Below, piece by piece: positions 46,175 to 55,865 of a stretch of DNA of 64,000 nt; the stretch's first letter is position 1; each line of letters opens with the position of its first letter. Under the pieces are notes generated by a model. The model saw only the letters and a program-made list of their open reading frames with translations, ran no database searches and was not told the DNA's origin. The position numbers and the translations under genes are program-made. The DNA is from Catellatospora methionotrophica (GTDB lineage Bacteria; Actinomycetota; Actinomycetes; Mycobacteriales; Micromonosporaceae): assembly GCF_011297335.1 (NCBI RefSeq), contig NZ_JAAOTJ010000006.1, forward strand, positions 301,041 to 365,040, read 5' to 3'.

Positions 46175-48841
46175 GTGACTGAGACGCTGCTGCTGCTTGA
46201 TGGGCATTCGCTGGCTTACCGGGCGTTCTTCGCGCTGCCGGTGGAGAACTTCGCGACCTCGACGGGGCAGCCCACCAATGCCGTGTACGGGTTCACCTCG
46301 ATGCTGATCAACGTGCTGCGCGACGAGAAGCCCACGCACATCGCGGTGGCCTTCGACGTGTCCCGGCAGTCGTTCCGCACCGAGCAGTACGCGGAGTACA
46401 AGGCCGGCCGGTCCGAGACGCCGACGGACTTCAAGGGGCAGGTCAGCCTGGTCCAGGAGGTGCTGGACGCGCTGCAGGTCAAGCACGTGGAGCTGGCCGG
46501 ATACGAGGCCGACGACATCATCGCCACGCTGGCGCGCCAGGGGCGCGAGGCCGGGATGCGGGTGCTGATCTGCACCGGCGACCGCGACGCGTACCAGCTG
46601 GTCACCAAGGACGTCACGGTGCTGTACCCGCGCAAGGGCGTCTCCGACCTGGCGCGCATGGACCCGGCCGCGGTGCTGGAGAAGTACGGCGTCGGCCCGG
46701 AGCGCTACCGCGACCTGGCCGCCCTGGTCGGCGAGTCGAGCGACAACCTGCCCGGCGTGCCGGGCGTCGGCCCGAAGACCGCCGCCAAGTGGATCAACCA
46801 GTACGACGGGCTCGACGGCGTCATCGCCCACGTCGACGAGATCAAGGGCAAGGCGGGGGAGAGCCTGCGCGAGCACCTGGCCGGGGTGATGCGCAACCAG
46901 CAGATCAACCTGCTGCGCGACGACCTCACGCTGCCGCTGGACGTCCCGTCCTCGCTCTGGACCACCTGGGACCGTGAGGCCGTGCACCAGGTCTTCGACA
47001 CGTTGCAGTTCCGGGTGCTGCGCGACCGGCTGTACCAGTACCTCGACACCGCCGAGCCGGAGGCCGAGGCCGGGTTCGACATCGACGGCGCGGTGCTCAC
47101 CGAGCCCGGCGCGCTGGCGGCCTGGCTCAGCGAGCAGGCGACGGGCCCCGTCGGCGTCGCCGTGGCGGGCAGCTTCGGCCGGGGGACCGGCACGCTGACA
47201 GGCCTGGCGCTGGCCGCCGACCACCACGCCGTCTGGGTCGACCCGACAGAGCTGGAGCCGGTCGACGACGCCGCGCTGGCCGCCTGGCTCGCCGACGCGT
47301 CGCGCCCCAAGGTGCTGCACGACGCCAAGCCCGCCCTGCTGGCCCTGCAGGCGCGCGGCTGGGAGCTGAACGGGCTGACCCACGACACCGCGCTCGCGGC
47401 CTACCTGGCCCGCCCCGACCAGCGCTCGTACGACCTGGCCGACCTGGCCGTGCGCTACCTGCACCGGGAGCTGCGCGCGGAGGTCAACGACACCGGCCAG
47501 CTCGCGCTGGACTTCGGCGACGGCACCGCCGACCACGCGGCCGAGGAAGCGCTGATGCTGCGCGCCCGCGCGACCCTCGACCTGGTCGACGCGCTCGGCG
47601 GCGAGCTGGACCGCGGCGACGGCGAGCGGCTGCTGGCCGACATGGAACTGCCGCTGCTGCCGGTGCTGGCGTCGATGGAACGGATCGGCATCGCCGCCGA
47701 CACCGACTACCTCACCGAGCTGGAGGCCCAGTTCGCGGGCGAGGTCAAGGCGGCGGCGCAGGCCGCGTACGGCGACGTGGGCCGCGAGTTCAACCTCGGC
47801 TCGCCCAAGCAGCTGCAGGAGATCCTGTTCGGCGAGCTGAACCTGCCCAAGACCAAGAAGATCAAGACGGGGTACACCACCGACGCCGACGCGCTGCAGT
47901 GGCTGTTCGCGCAGACCGGCCACCCGGTGCTGGAGCACCTGCTGCGCCACCGCGACGTCGCCAAACTCAAGTCGACCGTCGACGGCCTGCTCAAGTCCGT
48001 CAGCGACGACGGCCGCATCCACACCACGTTCTTCCAGACCGTCGCCGCGACCGGCCGGCTGTCCAGCACCGACCCGAACCTGCAGAACGTGCCGATCCGC
48101 ACCGAGGAGGGCCGGCGCATCCGCCGCGCGTTCGTGGTCGGGCCCGGCTACGAGTCGCTGCTGACGGCCGACTACAGCCAGATCGAGATGCGCATCATGG
48201 CGCACCTGTCGCAGGACGCGGGCCTGATCGAGGCGTTCGCGACCGGCGAGGACCTGCACACCACGGTCGCCTCGAAGGTCTTCGCGACCGACGAGGTCAC
48301 CGCCGAGCAGCGCCGCAGGATCAAAGCCATGTCGTACGGGCTCGCGTACGGCCTGTCGGCGTACGGGCTGTCGCAGCAGCTGGGCATCTCCACGGCCGAG
48401 GCCACCGGGCTGATGGAGGACTACTTCGCCCGCTTCGGCGGTGTGCGCGACTACCTGCACGCGGTCGTCGACCAGGCTCGCAAGGACGGCTACACGGCCA
48501 CCATCATGGGCCGCCGCCGCTTCCTGCCCGACCTGGTCAGCGACAACCGGCAGCGCCGCGAGATGGCCGAGCGCATGGCGTTGAACGCCCCGATCCAGGG
48601 CTCGGCGGCCGACGTCATCAAGATGGCGATGCTGCGCGTCGACAAGGCGCTGCGCGCCGAGGGCCTGACCTCGCGGATGCTGCTGCAGGTCCACGACGAA
48701 CTCGTGTTCGAGGTCGCGGCGGGCGAGCGGGAGACCCTGGAGGCGCTGGTCCGCCGCGAGATGGGCGGGGCCGTCGACCTGTCGGTGCCGCTGGAGGTCT
48801 CCGTCGGTTCCGGCCACGACTGGAACGCCGCCGACCACTGA
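46175..48841 (+). CDS. polA: DNA polymerase I
   Basis: The 888-aa protein has an N-terminal 5'-3' exonuclease domain (LLLLDGHSLAYRAFFALP, AGYEADDIIATLA, GDRDAYQLVT), a middle domain without the usual proofreading acidic motifs, and the polymerase domain: motif A YSQIEMRIMAHL, the finger helix RRIKAMSYGLAYGLSAYGL and motif C QVHDELVFEV. In the finger helix a Tyr stands where E. coli and Taq have Phe, as in other actinobacteria. It fills gaps in replication and repair. Confidence 0.97.
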   Translation: MTETLLLLDGHSLAYRAFFALPVENFATSTGQPTNAVYGFTSMLINVLRDEKPTHIAVAFDVSRQSFRTEQYAEYKAGRSETPTDFKGQVSLVQEVLDALQVKHVELAGYEADDIIATLARQGREAGMRVLICTGDRDAYQLVTKDVTVLYPRKGVSDLARMDPAAVLEKYGVGPERYRDLAALVGESSDNLPGVPGVGPKTAAKWINQYDGLDGVIAHVDEIKGKAGESLREHLAGVMRNQQINLLRDDLTLPLDVPSSLWTTWDREAVHQVFDTLQFRVLRDRLYQYLDTAEPEAEAGFDIDGAVLTEPGALAAWLSEQATGPVGVAVAGSFGRGTGTLTGLALAADHHAVWVDPTELEPVDDAALAAWLADASRPKVLHDAKPALLALQARGWELNGLTHDTALAAYLARPDQRSYDLADLAVRYLHRELRAEVNDTGQLALDFGDGTADHAAEEALMLRARATLDLVDALGGELDRGDGERLLADMELPLLPVLASMERIGIAADTDYLTELEAQFAGEVKAAAQAAYGDVGREFNLGSPKQLQEILFGELNLPKTKKIKTGYTTDADALQWLFAQTGHPVLEHLLRHRDVAKLKSTVDGLLKSVSDDGRIHTTFFQTVAATGRLSSTDPNLQNVPIRTEEGRRIRRAFVVGPGYESLLTADYSQIEMRIMAHLSQDAGLIEAFATGEDLHTTVASKVFATDEVTAEQRRRIKAMSYGLAYGLSAYGLSQQLGISTAEATGLMEDYFARFGGVRDYLHAVVDQARKDGYTATIMGRRRFLPDLVSDNRQRREMAERMALNAPIQGSAADVIKMAMLRVDKALRAEGLTSRMLLQVHDELVFEVAAGERETLEALVRREMGGAVDLSVPLEVSVGSGHDWNAADH

Positions 48842-48898
48842 CGCCGCCACCACGGCCGGCGCTGCGGCGATCGGTTCGCGCTTCTGTTGGCGGCGCAA

Positions 48899-48959
48899 GA
48901 TCGCTGTTTCGGGTCAGGATCTGCGGCCGGACCGCAGATTTTGACCGGAGACAGCGATC
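48899..48959. repeat. Intergenic palindromic element, copy C of the GATCGCTGTTTC family
   Basis: Arms 48899-48916 and 48942-48959 pair at 16 of 18 positions, and the core holds a second perfect stem ATCTGCGG/CCGCAGAT. It lies between convergent polA and gntK. Confidence 0.85.
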
Positions 48960-49073
48960 ATCGCTGGCTTCGGCGGGTTCCAGCCGGATCAGGGGGCGGA
49001 TCAGCCGGGCAAAGCGGTCGGATCGGACTCCGCTGATCAGGGGGGCCGGGTGGATTGCTCCGGTGCGGTGGGG

Positions 49074-49580
49074 TCAGGGCTGGGTGAGGGTGGTGGTGGC
49101 CTCGGCGATGATCTCGTCGGGGGTCAGGGTGATGGGGATGACGACGGTGGCCGGCTCGCCGGCGGGGGACTCGAGGTCGGCGAGCTGGGAGTCGAGCAGG
49201 CGCGGGTTGAAGAAGTGGCCGGGCCGGTGCGACAGGCGCGAGGCCAGCAGCTCGCGGGAGCCGTCGAGATAGACCACCACCAGGCCGGGGGCGGCTTCGC
49301 GGAGCAGGTCGCGGTAGGAGCGTTTGAGCGCCGAGCAGGCCAGCACCGCGGGCACGCCCTCGTCCTGCTGACCGGCCAGCCAGTCGGCGCAGGCGCGCAG
49401 CCACGGCGCGCGGTCGGCGTCGGTCAGCGGGATGCCCGCCGACATCTTCGCGATGTTGGACTGCGGGTGCAGGTCGTCGCCGTCGGCGAAGACCGCGCCG
49501 AGGCGTTCGGCGAGCCTGGTGCCGATGGTGGTCTTGCCGCTGCCGGAGACTCCCATGACGACTACGGTCGAGGCGTTCAC
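49074..49580 (-). CDS. gntK: Gluconokinase
   Basis: The 168-aa kinase has Walker A VVVMGVSGSGKTTIGTRLA, then VFADGDDLHPQSNIAKMSAGIPLTDADRAPWL and ALKRSYRDLLR, the GntK pattern. It phosphorylates gluconate to feed the pentose-phosphate pathway. No gluconate permease is adjacent. Confidence 0.94.
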   Translation of the reverse strand: MNASTVVVMGVSGSGKTTIGTRLAERLGAVFADGDDLHPQSNIAKMSAGIPLTDADRAPWLRACADWLAGQQDEGVPAVLACSALKRSYRDLLREAAPGLVVVYLDGSRELLASRLSHRPGHFFNPRLLDSQLADLESPAGEPATVVIPITLTPDEIIAEATTTLTQP

Positions 49581-49631
49581 GATCGTGACACTAGCTCAGC
49601 GCGCGCCGCCCGGTCGGCGACACGGGGGAGA

Positions 49632-49677
49632 GCGCCGCTCCGGCCGCATGGCGGGACCCCCACGGCCGGAGCGGCGC
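49632..49677. terminator. 15-bp hairpin terminator
   Basis: GCGCCGCTCCGGCCG and its exact complement with a 16-base loop lie between the S8 protease end and the gntK start, both minus strand. Confidence 0.7.
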
Positions 49678-49719
49678 GCACCGGGTGCGGTGGAGGCACA
49701 CCCGGCGCGCGCGGACCCT

Positions 49720-50925
49720 TTACAGGGCCCGCTTGTTCAGCAGGCGGTTCGGTGTGCCGGAGAGGCTGCCGGTGACCACGCCCGCGGTGGAGTTGGTGAC
49801 GATCCAGGAGTGCACGACCGACTGGCTGGCGTCGCCGTAGGCCGACTTGTAGAGCACGGCGATGCCCGCCGCGTGCGGGGTCGACATCGAGGTGCCGTTC
49901 TTGCTGCCGGTGCCGCCGCCGGGGACCGTCGACACGATGCCCGAGCCGGGCCCGTACAGGTCGACGCAGGTGCCGGTGGAGGAGTAGCTGGCGCGGGCGT
50001 CGGCCGAGGTGGTCGCGGCGACCACGAGCGCCGCGGTCAGGTTGCGGGGCAGCCGGTCGCAGGAGTTGCCGCCGGTGTTGCCCGCCGAGGTGGCCAGGAA
50101 GACGCCCGCGTTCATCAGGTTCGTCAGGGCGGTGGCCAGCGTCGCGCTGTACGTCATGTTCCACGACGTGTTGGCCACGGCGGGCTTGACGTGGTTGGTG
50201 CGTACCCAGTTGACCGCCGCGACGGCCGCCGAGGTGGTGCCGCTGCCAGCGCAGTTGAGCCACTTCACGCCGTGCAGGGTCACGGCCTTGGCCACGCCGT
50301 ACGAGGTGGAGCCGATGGTGCCCGCGACGTGCGTGCCGTGGCTGTTGCAGTCGGTGTTGTTGGTGTCGATGGCGTTGTAGTCGAACCGGGCCCGCCCTCC
50401 GAAGTTCGGGTGCGCGGCGTCGATGCCCGAGTCGATGATGTACGCGTGCACGCCCGCACCGGTCGCGGTGTAGGTGTAGCTCGCCGACAGCGGCAGGTTG
50501 GTCTGGTCGACGCGGTCGATGCCCCACGCGGGTGGGTTGGCCTGCGTGGTGTCCAGTACGCCGTGGTGCCAGGCGTCCTGCTCGATGGCCAGCACGTCGG
50601 CGCTGTGCGACAGCTCGCGCACCTGCGCGGGGGTCAGCGCGGCGGCGAACCCGTTGACGGTGGTGCCGAAGTCGGCGCGGGCGGTGGTCCGCAGGGCGCG
50701 CAGCGCGACCGCGCGGTCCGCGCCCGGCCGGAAGGTGACCAGGTAGACGCCGGGGACCAGGGTGACGTCGGCGGAGGTGGGGGCGGTGACCGGGACCGGG
50801 GTCGCCCGGTAGGGCGCGCCGGCGGCGAGCGCTGGAGTCGGCAGGGCCACGGTGGCGGCCAGGGCGGTGGCGGTGATCGCGGTGAGGGCCAGCAGGCGGG
50901 CAGGCCAGGACCGGTTGGTTGGCAC
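49720..50925 (-). CDS. Secreted S8 subtilisin-like serine protease
   Basis: The 401-aa precursor has a Sec signal peptide (LLALTAITATALAATVALPTPALAA), an I9 propeptide-like region (YLVTFRPGADRAVALRALR) and a proteinase K-type catalytic domain with the triad Asp in AYIIDSGID, His in SHGTHVAGTI and Ser in NGTSMSTPHAAGIA; SAGNTGGNSCD holds the oxyanion Asn. It should be secreted and self-processed. The -10 to -35 region cannot be assigned. Confidence 0.94.
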   Translation of the reverse strand: MPTNRSWPARLLALTAITATALAATVALPTPALAAGAPYRATPVPVTAPTSADVTLVPGVYLVTFRPGADRAVALRALRTTARADFGTTVNGFAAALTPAQVRELSHSADVLAIEQDAWHHGVLDTTQANPPAWGIDRVDQTNLPLSASYTYTATGAGVHAYIIDSGIDAAHPNFGGRARFDYNAIDTNNTDCNSHGTHVAGTIGSTSYGVAKAVTLHGVKWLNCAGSGTTSAAVAAVNWVRTNHVKPAVANTSWNMTYSATLATALTNLMNAGVFLATSAGNTGGNSCDRLPRNLTAALVVAATTSADARASYSSTGTCVDLYGPGSGIVSTVPGGGTGSKNGTSMSTPHAAGIAVLYKSAYGDASQSVVHSWIVTNSTAGVVTGSLSGTPNRLLNKRAL

Positions 50926-51040
50926 GTGTTCCTCCCCAGAACCATGCGCCGTCCTGTTTGGACGGCAACTGGCTCGGAGAGTACATAGATGTTGTTACAG
51001 GAATCAATGAGCGGCGGCGCGGCTGTCGGCATACGCGAAA

Positions 51041-51068
51041 AGGCGCCGCCCCTTTCGGGACGGCGCCT
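51041..51068. terminator. Hairpin terminator
   Basis: AGGCGCCGCCCC and GGGACGGCGCCT pair with one mismatch around TTTC. It follows the APC permease gene read on the minus strand. Confidence 0.65.
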
Positions 51069-51084
51069 GTGCTCGCGGGCCAGG

Positions 51085-52587
51085 TCACTCAGGCTTGGGC
51101 GGCTCCACGATCTTCGCGTGCTCGCGGTCGTAGCGGATGCCGGGCCGCTCGCGGCTGTGGTGGTAGCTGTAGACGAAGTAGATGACGAAGCCGATCAGCA
51201 TCCAGACCGCGAACCGGACCCACGTGTCGACCGGCAGGTTGAGCATCAGCCACAGGCTGGCCAGCGCGGCCAGGATCGGCACCAGCGGCACCCACGGCAC
51301 CCGGAACGGGCGGTGCAGGTCGGGCCGGGTCTTGCGCAGCACGATCACGCCGAGCGCCACCACGAAGAAGGCGAACAGGGTGCCGATGCTGACCAGCTCG
51401 GACAGCTTCTCCAGCGGGATGAACGCGGCCAGCAGCGCGATCAGGACGCCGACACCGATGGTGATCAGGTACGGGGTGCCGTACGTGCGGTGCACCTTGG
51501 CCATGCCGACCGGCAGCAGGCCGTCGCGGGACATCGCGAACAGCACGCGTACCTGGCCGAGCATGAGCACCAGCACCACGGTGGTGATGCCGCAGATCGC
51601 GCCGAGCGAGATGAGCTTGGCGACCCAGGGCTGGCCGACCACGTCGAAGGCGTGCGCCAGCGGCGCGTCGACGGCCAGTTCGGTGTAGTGCACCATGCCC
51701 GTGATGACCAGCGAGACCAGCACGTAGAGCAGGGTGCAGATGACCAGCGAGCCGATGATGCCGCGGGGCATGTCCCGCTGCGGGTTGCGTACCTCCTCGG
51801 CGGTGGTCGCCACGATGTCGAAGCCGATGTAGGCGAAGAACACGATCGCGGCGGCGGCCAGGATGCCGGGGATGCCGAAGTGCACCGGATCGATGCCGAG
51901 CAGCAGCTGGGACAGCGGTGTGTGCCACACCCCGCCGCCGGTCTGCGCGGCCGGCTCGGCCGGCGGGATGAACGGCTTGTAGTTGGCGAACTTGATGAAG
52001 AACGCGCCCACGACGATGACCAGCAGCACCACGGCCACCTTGATGGCGACCAGGATGCCGGAGACCCGGCTGGACAGCTTCGTGCCGAGTACGCCCACGA
52101 TGGTGCAGACCGCCACGATGAAGATCGCCCCGAAGTCGGGGATGGCCTTCTCGCCGGCGACCCATCCGGGCAGGCTGAGCAGGTTCGCCAGGTAGGCCGA
52201 CCAGCCGCGGGCCACCACCGCCGCACCCAGGCCGAGTTCGAGGACCAGGTCCCACCCGATGATCCAGGCGACGATCTCGCCCAGGGTGGCGTACGAGTAG
52301 GTGTAGGCCGAACCGGCCACCGGCACGGTCGAGGCGAACTCGGCGTAGCAGAGCGCCGCCAGGGCGCAGACGATGCCGGCCACCACGAACGAGATCACGA
52401 TGGCGGGACCGGCGTTGACGGCGGCCTGGCGGCCGGTCAGCACGAAGATGCCGGTGCCGATGATCACGGCCACGCCGAAGATGATCAGGTCGAGGGTGGT
52501 CAGGTTCTTCTTGAGTCTGTGTTCAGGCTCGACCGTCTCGGCCATCTCGGCTTCGATGCGCTTTGTCCTGAATATCCCTGTTGCCAC
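51085..52587 (-). CDS. APC family amino acid permease
   Basis: The 500-aa transporter has twelve or so hydrophobic segments. The TM1 unwound region IIGTGIFVLTGRQAAVNAGPA, the TM3 YAEFASTVPVAGSAYTYSYATLGE and TM6 FFAYIGFDIVATTAEEVRNPQRDMPRGI match the cationic amino acid transporter group (CAT/YfnA). It is an amino acid/proton uptake carrier; substrate unknown. Start GTG 52587. Confidence 0.93.
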   Translation of the reverse strand: MATGIFRTKRIEAEMAETVEPEHRLKKNLTTLDLIIFGVAVIIGTGIFVLTGRQAAVNAGPAIVISFVVAGIVCALAALCYAEFASTVPVAGSAYTYSYATLGEIVAWIIGWDLVLELGLGAAVVARGWSAYLANLLSLPGWVAGEKAIPDFGAIFIVAVCTIVGVLGTKLSSRVSGILVAIKVAVVLLVIVVGAFFIKFANYKPFIPPAEPAAQTGGGVWHTPLSQLLLGIDPVHFGIPGILAAAAIVFFAYIGFDIVATTAEEVRNPQRDMPRGIIGSLVICTLLYVLVSLVITGMVHYTELAVDAPLAHAFDVVGQPWVAKLISLGAICGITTVVLVLMLGQVRVLFAMSRDGLLPVGMAKVHRTYGTPYLITIGVGVLIALLAAFIPLEKLSELVSIGTLFAFFVVALGVIVLRKTRPDLHRPFRVPWVPLVPILAALASLWLMLNLPVDTWVRFAVWMLIGFVIYFVYSYHHSRERPGIRYDREHAKIVEPPKPE

Positions 52588-52678
52588 GCCCTGATCATGC
52601 GCTCGGCGTCACCCCTTACGCGCCGTTTCCGCAAAAGTGCCATTGCACCCCTCGGTAAGGCCGCCGGGGTCGGGTCAA

Positions 52679-52739
52679 GATCGCTGTTTCGTGCCTTTCG
52701 GTCAGGCTGAACCCGCGTTTCTGGCACGAAACAGCGATC
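52679..52739. repeat. Intergenic palindromic element, copy D of the GATCGCTGTTTC family
   Basis: Perfect 17-bp arms GATCGCTGTTTCGTGCC (52679-52695) and its complement (52723-52739). It lies between two minus-strand genes. Confidence 0.85.
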
Positions 52740-52778
52740 AACGATCGGCGCGCTGCCGAAGCAGGCGCGGGGCAGGGC

Positions 52779-52833
52779 GCGGAGCCCGGAGCGGCGCGGA
52801 GTCGGGGCGTGCGGAGCCCGGAGCGGCGCGGAG
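52779..52833. repeat. Pair of 23-bp direct repeats
   Basis: The 23-base sequence starting GCGGAGCCCGGAGCGGCG occurs at 52779-52801 and 52811-52833, separated by 9 bases, immediately after the methyltransferase gene end. Confidence 0.75.
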
Positions 52834-52846
52834 GTGGGGGTGAGGG

Positions 52847-53695
52847 TCAGGTGGTGGGGCGGGCGGCGGCGAAGATGGCGGTGCCGGGGAAGAGGCGGCC
52901 GCGTAGCGGGGACCACTGGCCCCAGATCTGCTCGTGGCCCTCGGGCCACTCCGGCTCGATCAGGTCGACCAGGGTGAAGCCCGCGCCGAGCAGTTCGCGC
53001 AGCCGGTCGCCCATGGTGCGGTGGTGCTCGACGTAGGTCGCCGCGCCGTGCTCGTCGTACTCGACGTAAGGGCGGCGGTCGAAGTAGGAGTGCACCGCGC
53101 GCAGCCCGCCCTCGGTCGGGTCGTCGAGGAAGATCCAGCGCATCGGGTGGGTGACCGAGAAGACCCAGCGGCCGCCGGGCTTGAGCACCCGGTACACCTC
53201 ACGCATGACCAGGGCCGAGTCGTCGACGAAGGGCACCGCGCCGAACGCGGTGCAGACCACGTCGAAGGCCCCGTCGGCGAACGGCAGCGCGCTCGCGTCG
53301 GCCTGCACCAGCGGCACCGTGATGCCGGTGCGCGCGGCGGCCTGCTCGGCGTGGCGCAGCATCCCGGCGGACAGGTCCATCGCGACCACGTCGGCGCCCT
53401 GGGCGGCCAGCCAGCGGGCTGCCGCCGCCGCGCCGCAGCCCAGTTCCAGCACCCGGCGGCCGGACACGTCGCCGAGCAGCTTCGCGTCGGCCTCGCGCAG
53501 GCCCTCCGGGCACCACACGAAGTCGGCCTCGCCGAGGAACGCGCCGTGCTCGGACTGGTAGTTGTCGGCGTCGGTGTCCCACCAGCCACGGGAGGCGCGC
53601 AGGTTCTCCGCGGCCGTCACCGGGCGGCGGGTCACGCCGGGGCCGGACGCGGCGTCGTCGTCGAGGTCGTCGTCACCGGCAGAAAGGATCTCCAC
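52847..53695 (-). CDS. Class I SAM-dependent methyltransferase
   Basis: From GTG 53695 the protein has 282 aa. SAM-binding motif I VLELGCGAAAAARWLAAQGADV, then VVAMDLSAGMLRHAEQA, ADASALPFADGAFDVVCTAFGAVPF and LKPGGRWVFSVTHPMRW match UbiE/Methyltransf_11 enzymes. The substrate is unknown. A longer in-frame start at 53755 has unsupported composition. Confidence 0.88.
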   Translation of the reverse strand: MEILSAGDDDLDDDAASGPGVTRRPVTAAENLRASRGWWDTDADNYQSEHGAFLGEADFVWCPEGLREADAKLLGDVSGRRVLELGCGAAAAARWLAAQGADVVAMDLSAGMLRHAEQAAARTGITVPLVQADASALPFADGAFDVVCTAFGAVPFVDDSALVMREVYRVLKPGGRWVFSVTHPMRWIFLDDPTEGGLRAVHSYFDRRPYVEYDEHGAATYVEHHRTMGDRLRELLGAGFTLVDLIEPEWPEGHEQIWGQWSPLRGRLFPGTAIFAAARPTT

Positions 53696-53996
53696 CCGGA
53701 CAGCGTACGAGCCGGTGTTCGGGGCGCGACTCACCGGGTGTGACGCACAGAACAATTCGCCCGCAATCCCCGTGGAGTCCCGCGAAACAGGAAGAGGGGA
53801 GCGTCACGGGAGGGGTGGGGTTGCGTCGTGTGGTAATGGGCACGGTAAGCTGTTCGATGCACTCGCACGTCCGCGGTTCTCGGCATGGAGCAGACCCGTA
53901 GCGCGCCGGAACTGACCGGAGCGTAGGCGAGCGGGAGCGGCAGTGGAACACCCACTGGGTCACACTGAACACCCATCCGACGGAGCAACAGTCCAC
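53696..53996. other. Divergent promoter region and rpsA leader
   Basis: About 300 bases between the methyltransferase and rpsA starts. It contains no supported gene. A GGTAAGCTGTTCGATGC stretch near 53845 may hold a -10 element for rpsA. The leader contains CAGTGGAACACCCACTG, a short dyad near 53940-53956. Confidence 0.4.
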
Positions 53997-55478
53997 ATGA
54001 CGAGCAGCATCGAGGCCACCTCGAGCGCCAACAGGGTCACCATCGACGATCTCGGCTCTGAGGAGGCATTCCTCGCCGCGATCGACGAGACCATCAAGTA
54101 CTTCAACGACGGCGACATTGTCGAAGGCACCGTCGTCAAGGTCGACCGGGACGAGGTCCTGCTCGACATCGGCTACAAGACCGAGGGCGTCATCCCCTCG
54201 CGCGAGTTGTCGATCAAGCACGATGTGGACCCTGCTGAGGTCGTCACCGTCGGTGATCACATCGAGGCCCTGGTTCTCCAGAAGGAGGACAAGGAGGGGC
54301 GTCTGATCCTCTCCAAGAAGCGCGCGCAGTACGAGCGGGCGTGGGGCACCATCGAGAAGATCAAGGAAGACGACGGCGTCGTCCGTGGCTCCGTCATCGA
54401 GGTCGTCAAGGGTGGCCTCATCCTCGACATCGGCCTGCGGGGCTTCCTGCCGGCCTCGCTCGTCGAGATGCGCCGCGTCCGTGACCTGCAGCCGTACGTC
54501 GGCCGCGAGCTCGAGGCGAAGATCATCGAGCTGGACAAGAACCGCAACAACGTGGTCCTGTCCCGCCGGGCCTACCTCGAGCAGACCCAGTCCGAGGTGC
54601 GCACCGAGTTCCTGAACAAGCTCCAGAAGGGCCAGGTCCGCAAGGGCGTCGTGTCCTCGATCGTCAACTTCGGCGCCTTCGTGGACCTGGGCGGCGTGGA
54701 CGGCCTGGTGCACGTGTCGGAACTGTCCTGGAAGCACATCGACCACCCGTCCGAGGTCGTCGAGGTCGGCACCGAGGTCGAGGTCGAGGTTCTCGACGTG
54801 GACCTGGACCGCGAGCGCGTCTCCCTGTCGCTCAAGGCGACCCAGGAGGACCCGTGGCGTCAGTTCGCCCGTACCCACGCGATCACGCAGATCGTGCCGG
54901 GTAAGGTCACGAAGCTGGTGCCGTTCGGTGCGTTCGTCCGGGTCGAGGACGGCATCGAGGGCCTGGTGCACATCTCCGAGCTGGCCGAGCGCCACGTGGA
55001 GATCCCGGAGCAGGTCGTTCAGGTCGGCTCCGACGTGATGGTCAAGGTCATCGACATCGACCTCGAGCGTCGCCGCATCTCGCTGTCGCTCAAGCAGGCC
55101 AACGAGGGCTTCGTCGAGGGCGAGGAGCACTTCGACCCGACCCTCTACGGCATGGCCGCGACGTACGACAACGAGGGCAACTACATCTACCCCGAGGGCT
55201 TCGACCCGGAGACGGGTGAGTGGCTCGAGGGCTACGAGAAGCAGCGCGAGGTGTGGGAGGCTCAGTACGCTGACGCCCGCGCGCGCTGGGAGGCGCACAC
55301 CAAGCAGGTCGTCACCTCGCGGGCGGCCGACGCCGCCGCCGCGTCCGAGGTGCCGTCCGGCAACGTGTCGACCTCTACCCCGGCCCCGGCCAAGGCGGCG
55401 GAGGAGCCCAGCGGCACCCTCGCCACCGACGAGGCCCTGGCCGCGCTTCGCGAGAAGCTGGCGGGCGGCAAGGCCTGA
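53997..55478 (+). CDS. rpsA: 30S ribosomal protein S1
   Basis: The 493-aa protein has four S1 RNA-binding domains (about residues 35-105, 120-190, 205-275 and 290-360), with VVKVDRDEVLLDIGYKTEGVIP, GLILDIGLRGFLPASLVEMR, VNFGAFVDLGGVDGLVHVSELSW and KLVPFGAFVRVEDGIEGLVHISELAE. The C-terminal 130 residues are acidic and disordered. It aids mRNA binding to the 30S subunit. ATG 53997 gives the conserved MTSSIEATSS start. Confidence 0.97.
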   Translation: MTSSIEATSSANRVTIDDLGSEEAFLAAIDETIKYFNDGDIVEGTVVKVDRDEVLLDIGYKTEGVIPSRELSIKHDVDPAEVVTVGDHIEALVLQKEDKEGRLILSKKRAQYERAWGTIEKIKEDDGVVRGSVIEVVKGGLILDIGLRGFLPASLVEMRRVRDLQPYVGRELEAKIIELDKNRNNVVLSRRAYLEQTQSEVRTEFLNKLQKGQVRKGVVSSIVNFGAFVDLGGVDGLVHVSELSWKHIDHPSEVVEVGTEVEVEVLDVDLDRERVSLSLKATQEDPWRQFARTHAITQIVPGKVTKLVPFGAFVRVEDGIEGLVHISELAERHVEIPEQVVQVGSDVMVKVIDIDLERRRISLSLKQANEGFVEGEEHFDPTLYGMAATYDNEGNYIYPEGFDPETGEWLEGYEKQREVWEAQYADARARWEAHTKQVVTSRAADAAAASEVPSGNVSTSTPAPAKAAEEPSGTLATDEALAALREKLAGGKA

Positions 55479-55504
55479 GGTTCGCCTCACGCCTGAGTGA
55501 CCCG

Positions 55505-55546
55505 AAGGACGGCCCCCGACTCCACGGAGTCGGGGGCCGTCCTGTT
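55505..55546 (+). terminator. Strong hairpin terminator of rpsA
   Basis: AGGACGGCCCCCGACT and its exact complement (55527-55542) with a 6-base loop are followed by GTTTT. Confidence 0.9.
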
Positions 55547-55661
55547 TTCCCTGCCGCGGCCTCGGCGCTCTGCGGAGTCGCGACCGTGCTGTTTCCGCGC
55601 TTCGCCGCGGCGAAGCGCGGACTCGCGGGCCGTCCGGTTTTCGGACGGTGGCCCGGCGCTC

Positions 55662-55730
55662 TGCGGAGTCGGGAAGTCCCGCTTCCGCGCTTCGGGGTGC
55701 GGAGTCGGGAAGTCCCGCTTCCGCGCTTCG
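55662..55730. repeat. Two 33-bp tandem direct repeats in the rpsA-coaE gap
   Basis: The 33-base unit beginning TGCGGAGTCGGGAAGTCCCG occurs at 55662-55694 and 55698-55730 (period 36), and degenerate relatives (CTCTGCGGAGTCG) occur just upstream near 55570. No protein is expected here. Confidence 0.85.
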
Positions 55731-55740
55731 CGGTTTGGAA

Positions 55741-55779
55741 GGGCACCTTCCCATCGCCCTCCTGGGCGGGAGGGTGCCC
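55741..55779. repeat. GGGCRCCTTCCC hairpin element
   Basis: GGGCACCTTCCC (55741-55752) pairs with GGGAGGGTGCCC (55768-55779) at 11 of 12 positions, with an inner GCCC-TCCT-GGGC. It shares its core with the palindrome after gltD. Confidence 0.7.
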
Positions 55780-55800
55780 CTCCTCACCGCTGCACTCGTG

Positions 55801-55865
55801 AAGATCGCTGGTTCAGGTCGAAACCTTTGGTGTGACTGCACATTTCTGCCCCAAACAGCGATCTT
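55801..55865. repeat. Intergenic palindromic element, copy E of the GATCGCTGTTTC family
   Basis: Arms AAGATCGCTGGTTCAGGTCG... (55801-55823) and 55843-55865 pair at 18 of 23 positions. It lies 64 bases before coaE. Confidence 0.8.

Noticed and set aside
45806..48898. A 1030-codon open frame opposite polA
   Set aside because: Shadow frame over a well-supported gene, with no domain or ribosome-binding site.
55497..55835. Open frame with repeated GVGKSRFRAS peptide
   Set aside because: It is produced by the 33-bp tandem DNA repeats behind the rpsA terminator and has no ribosome-binding site.
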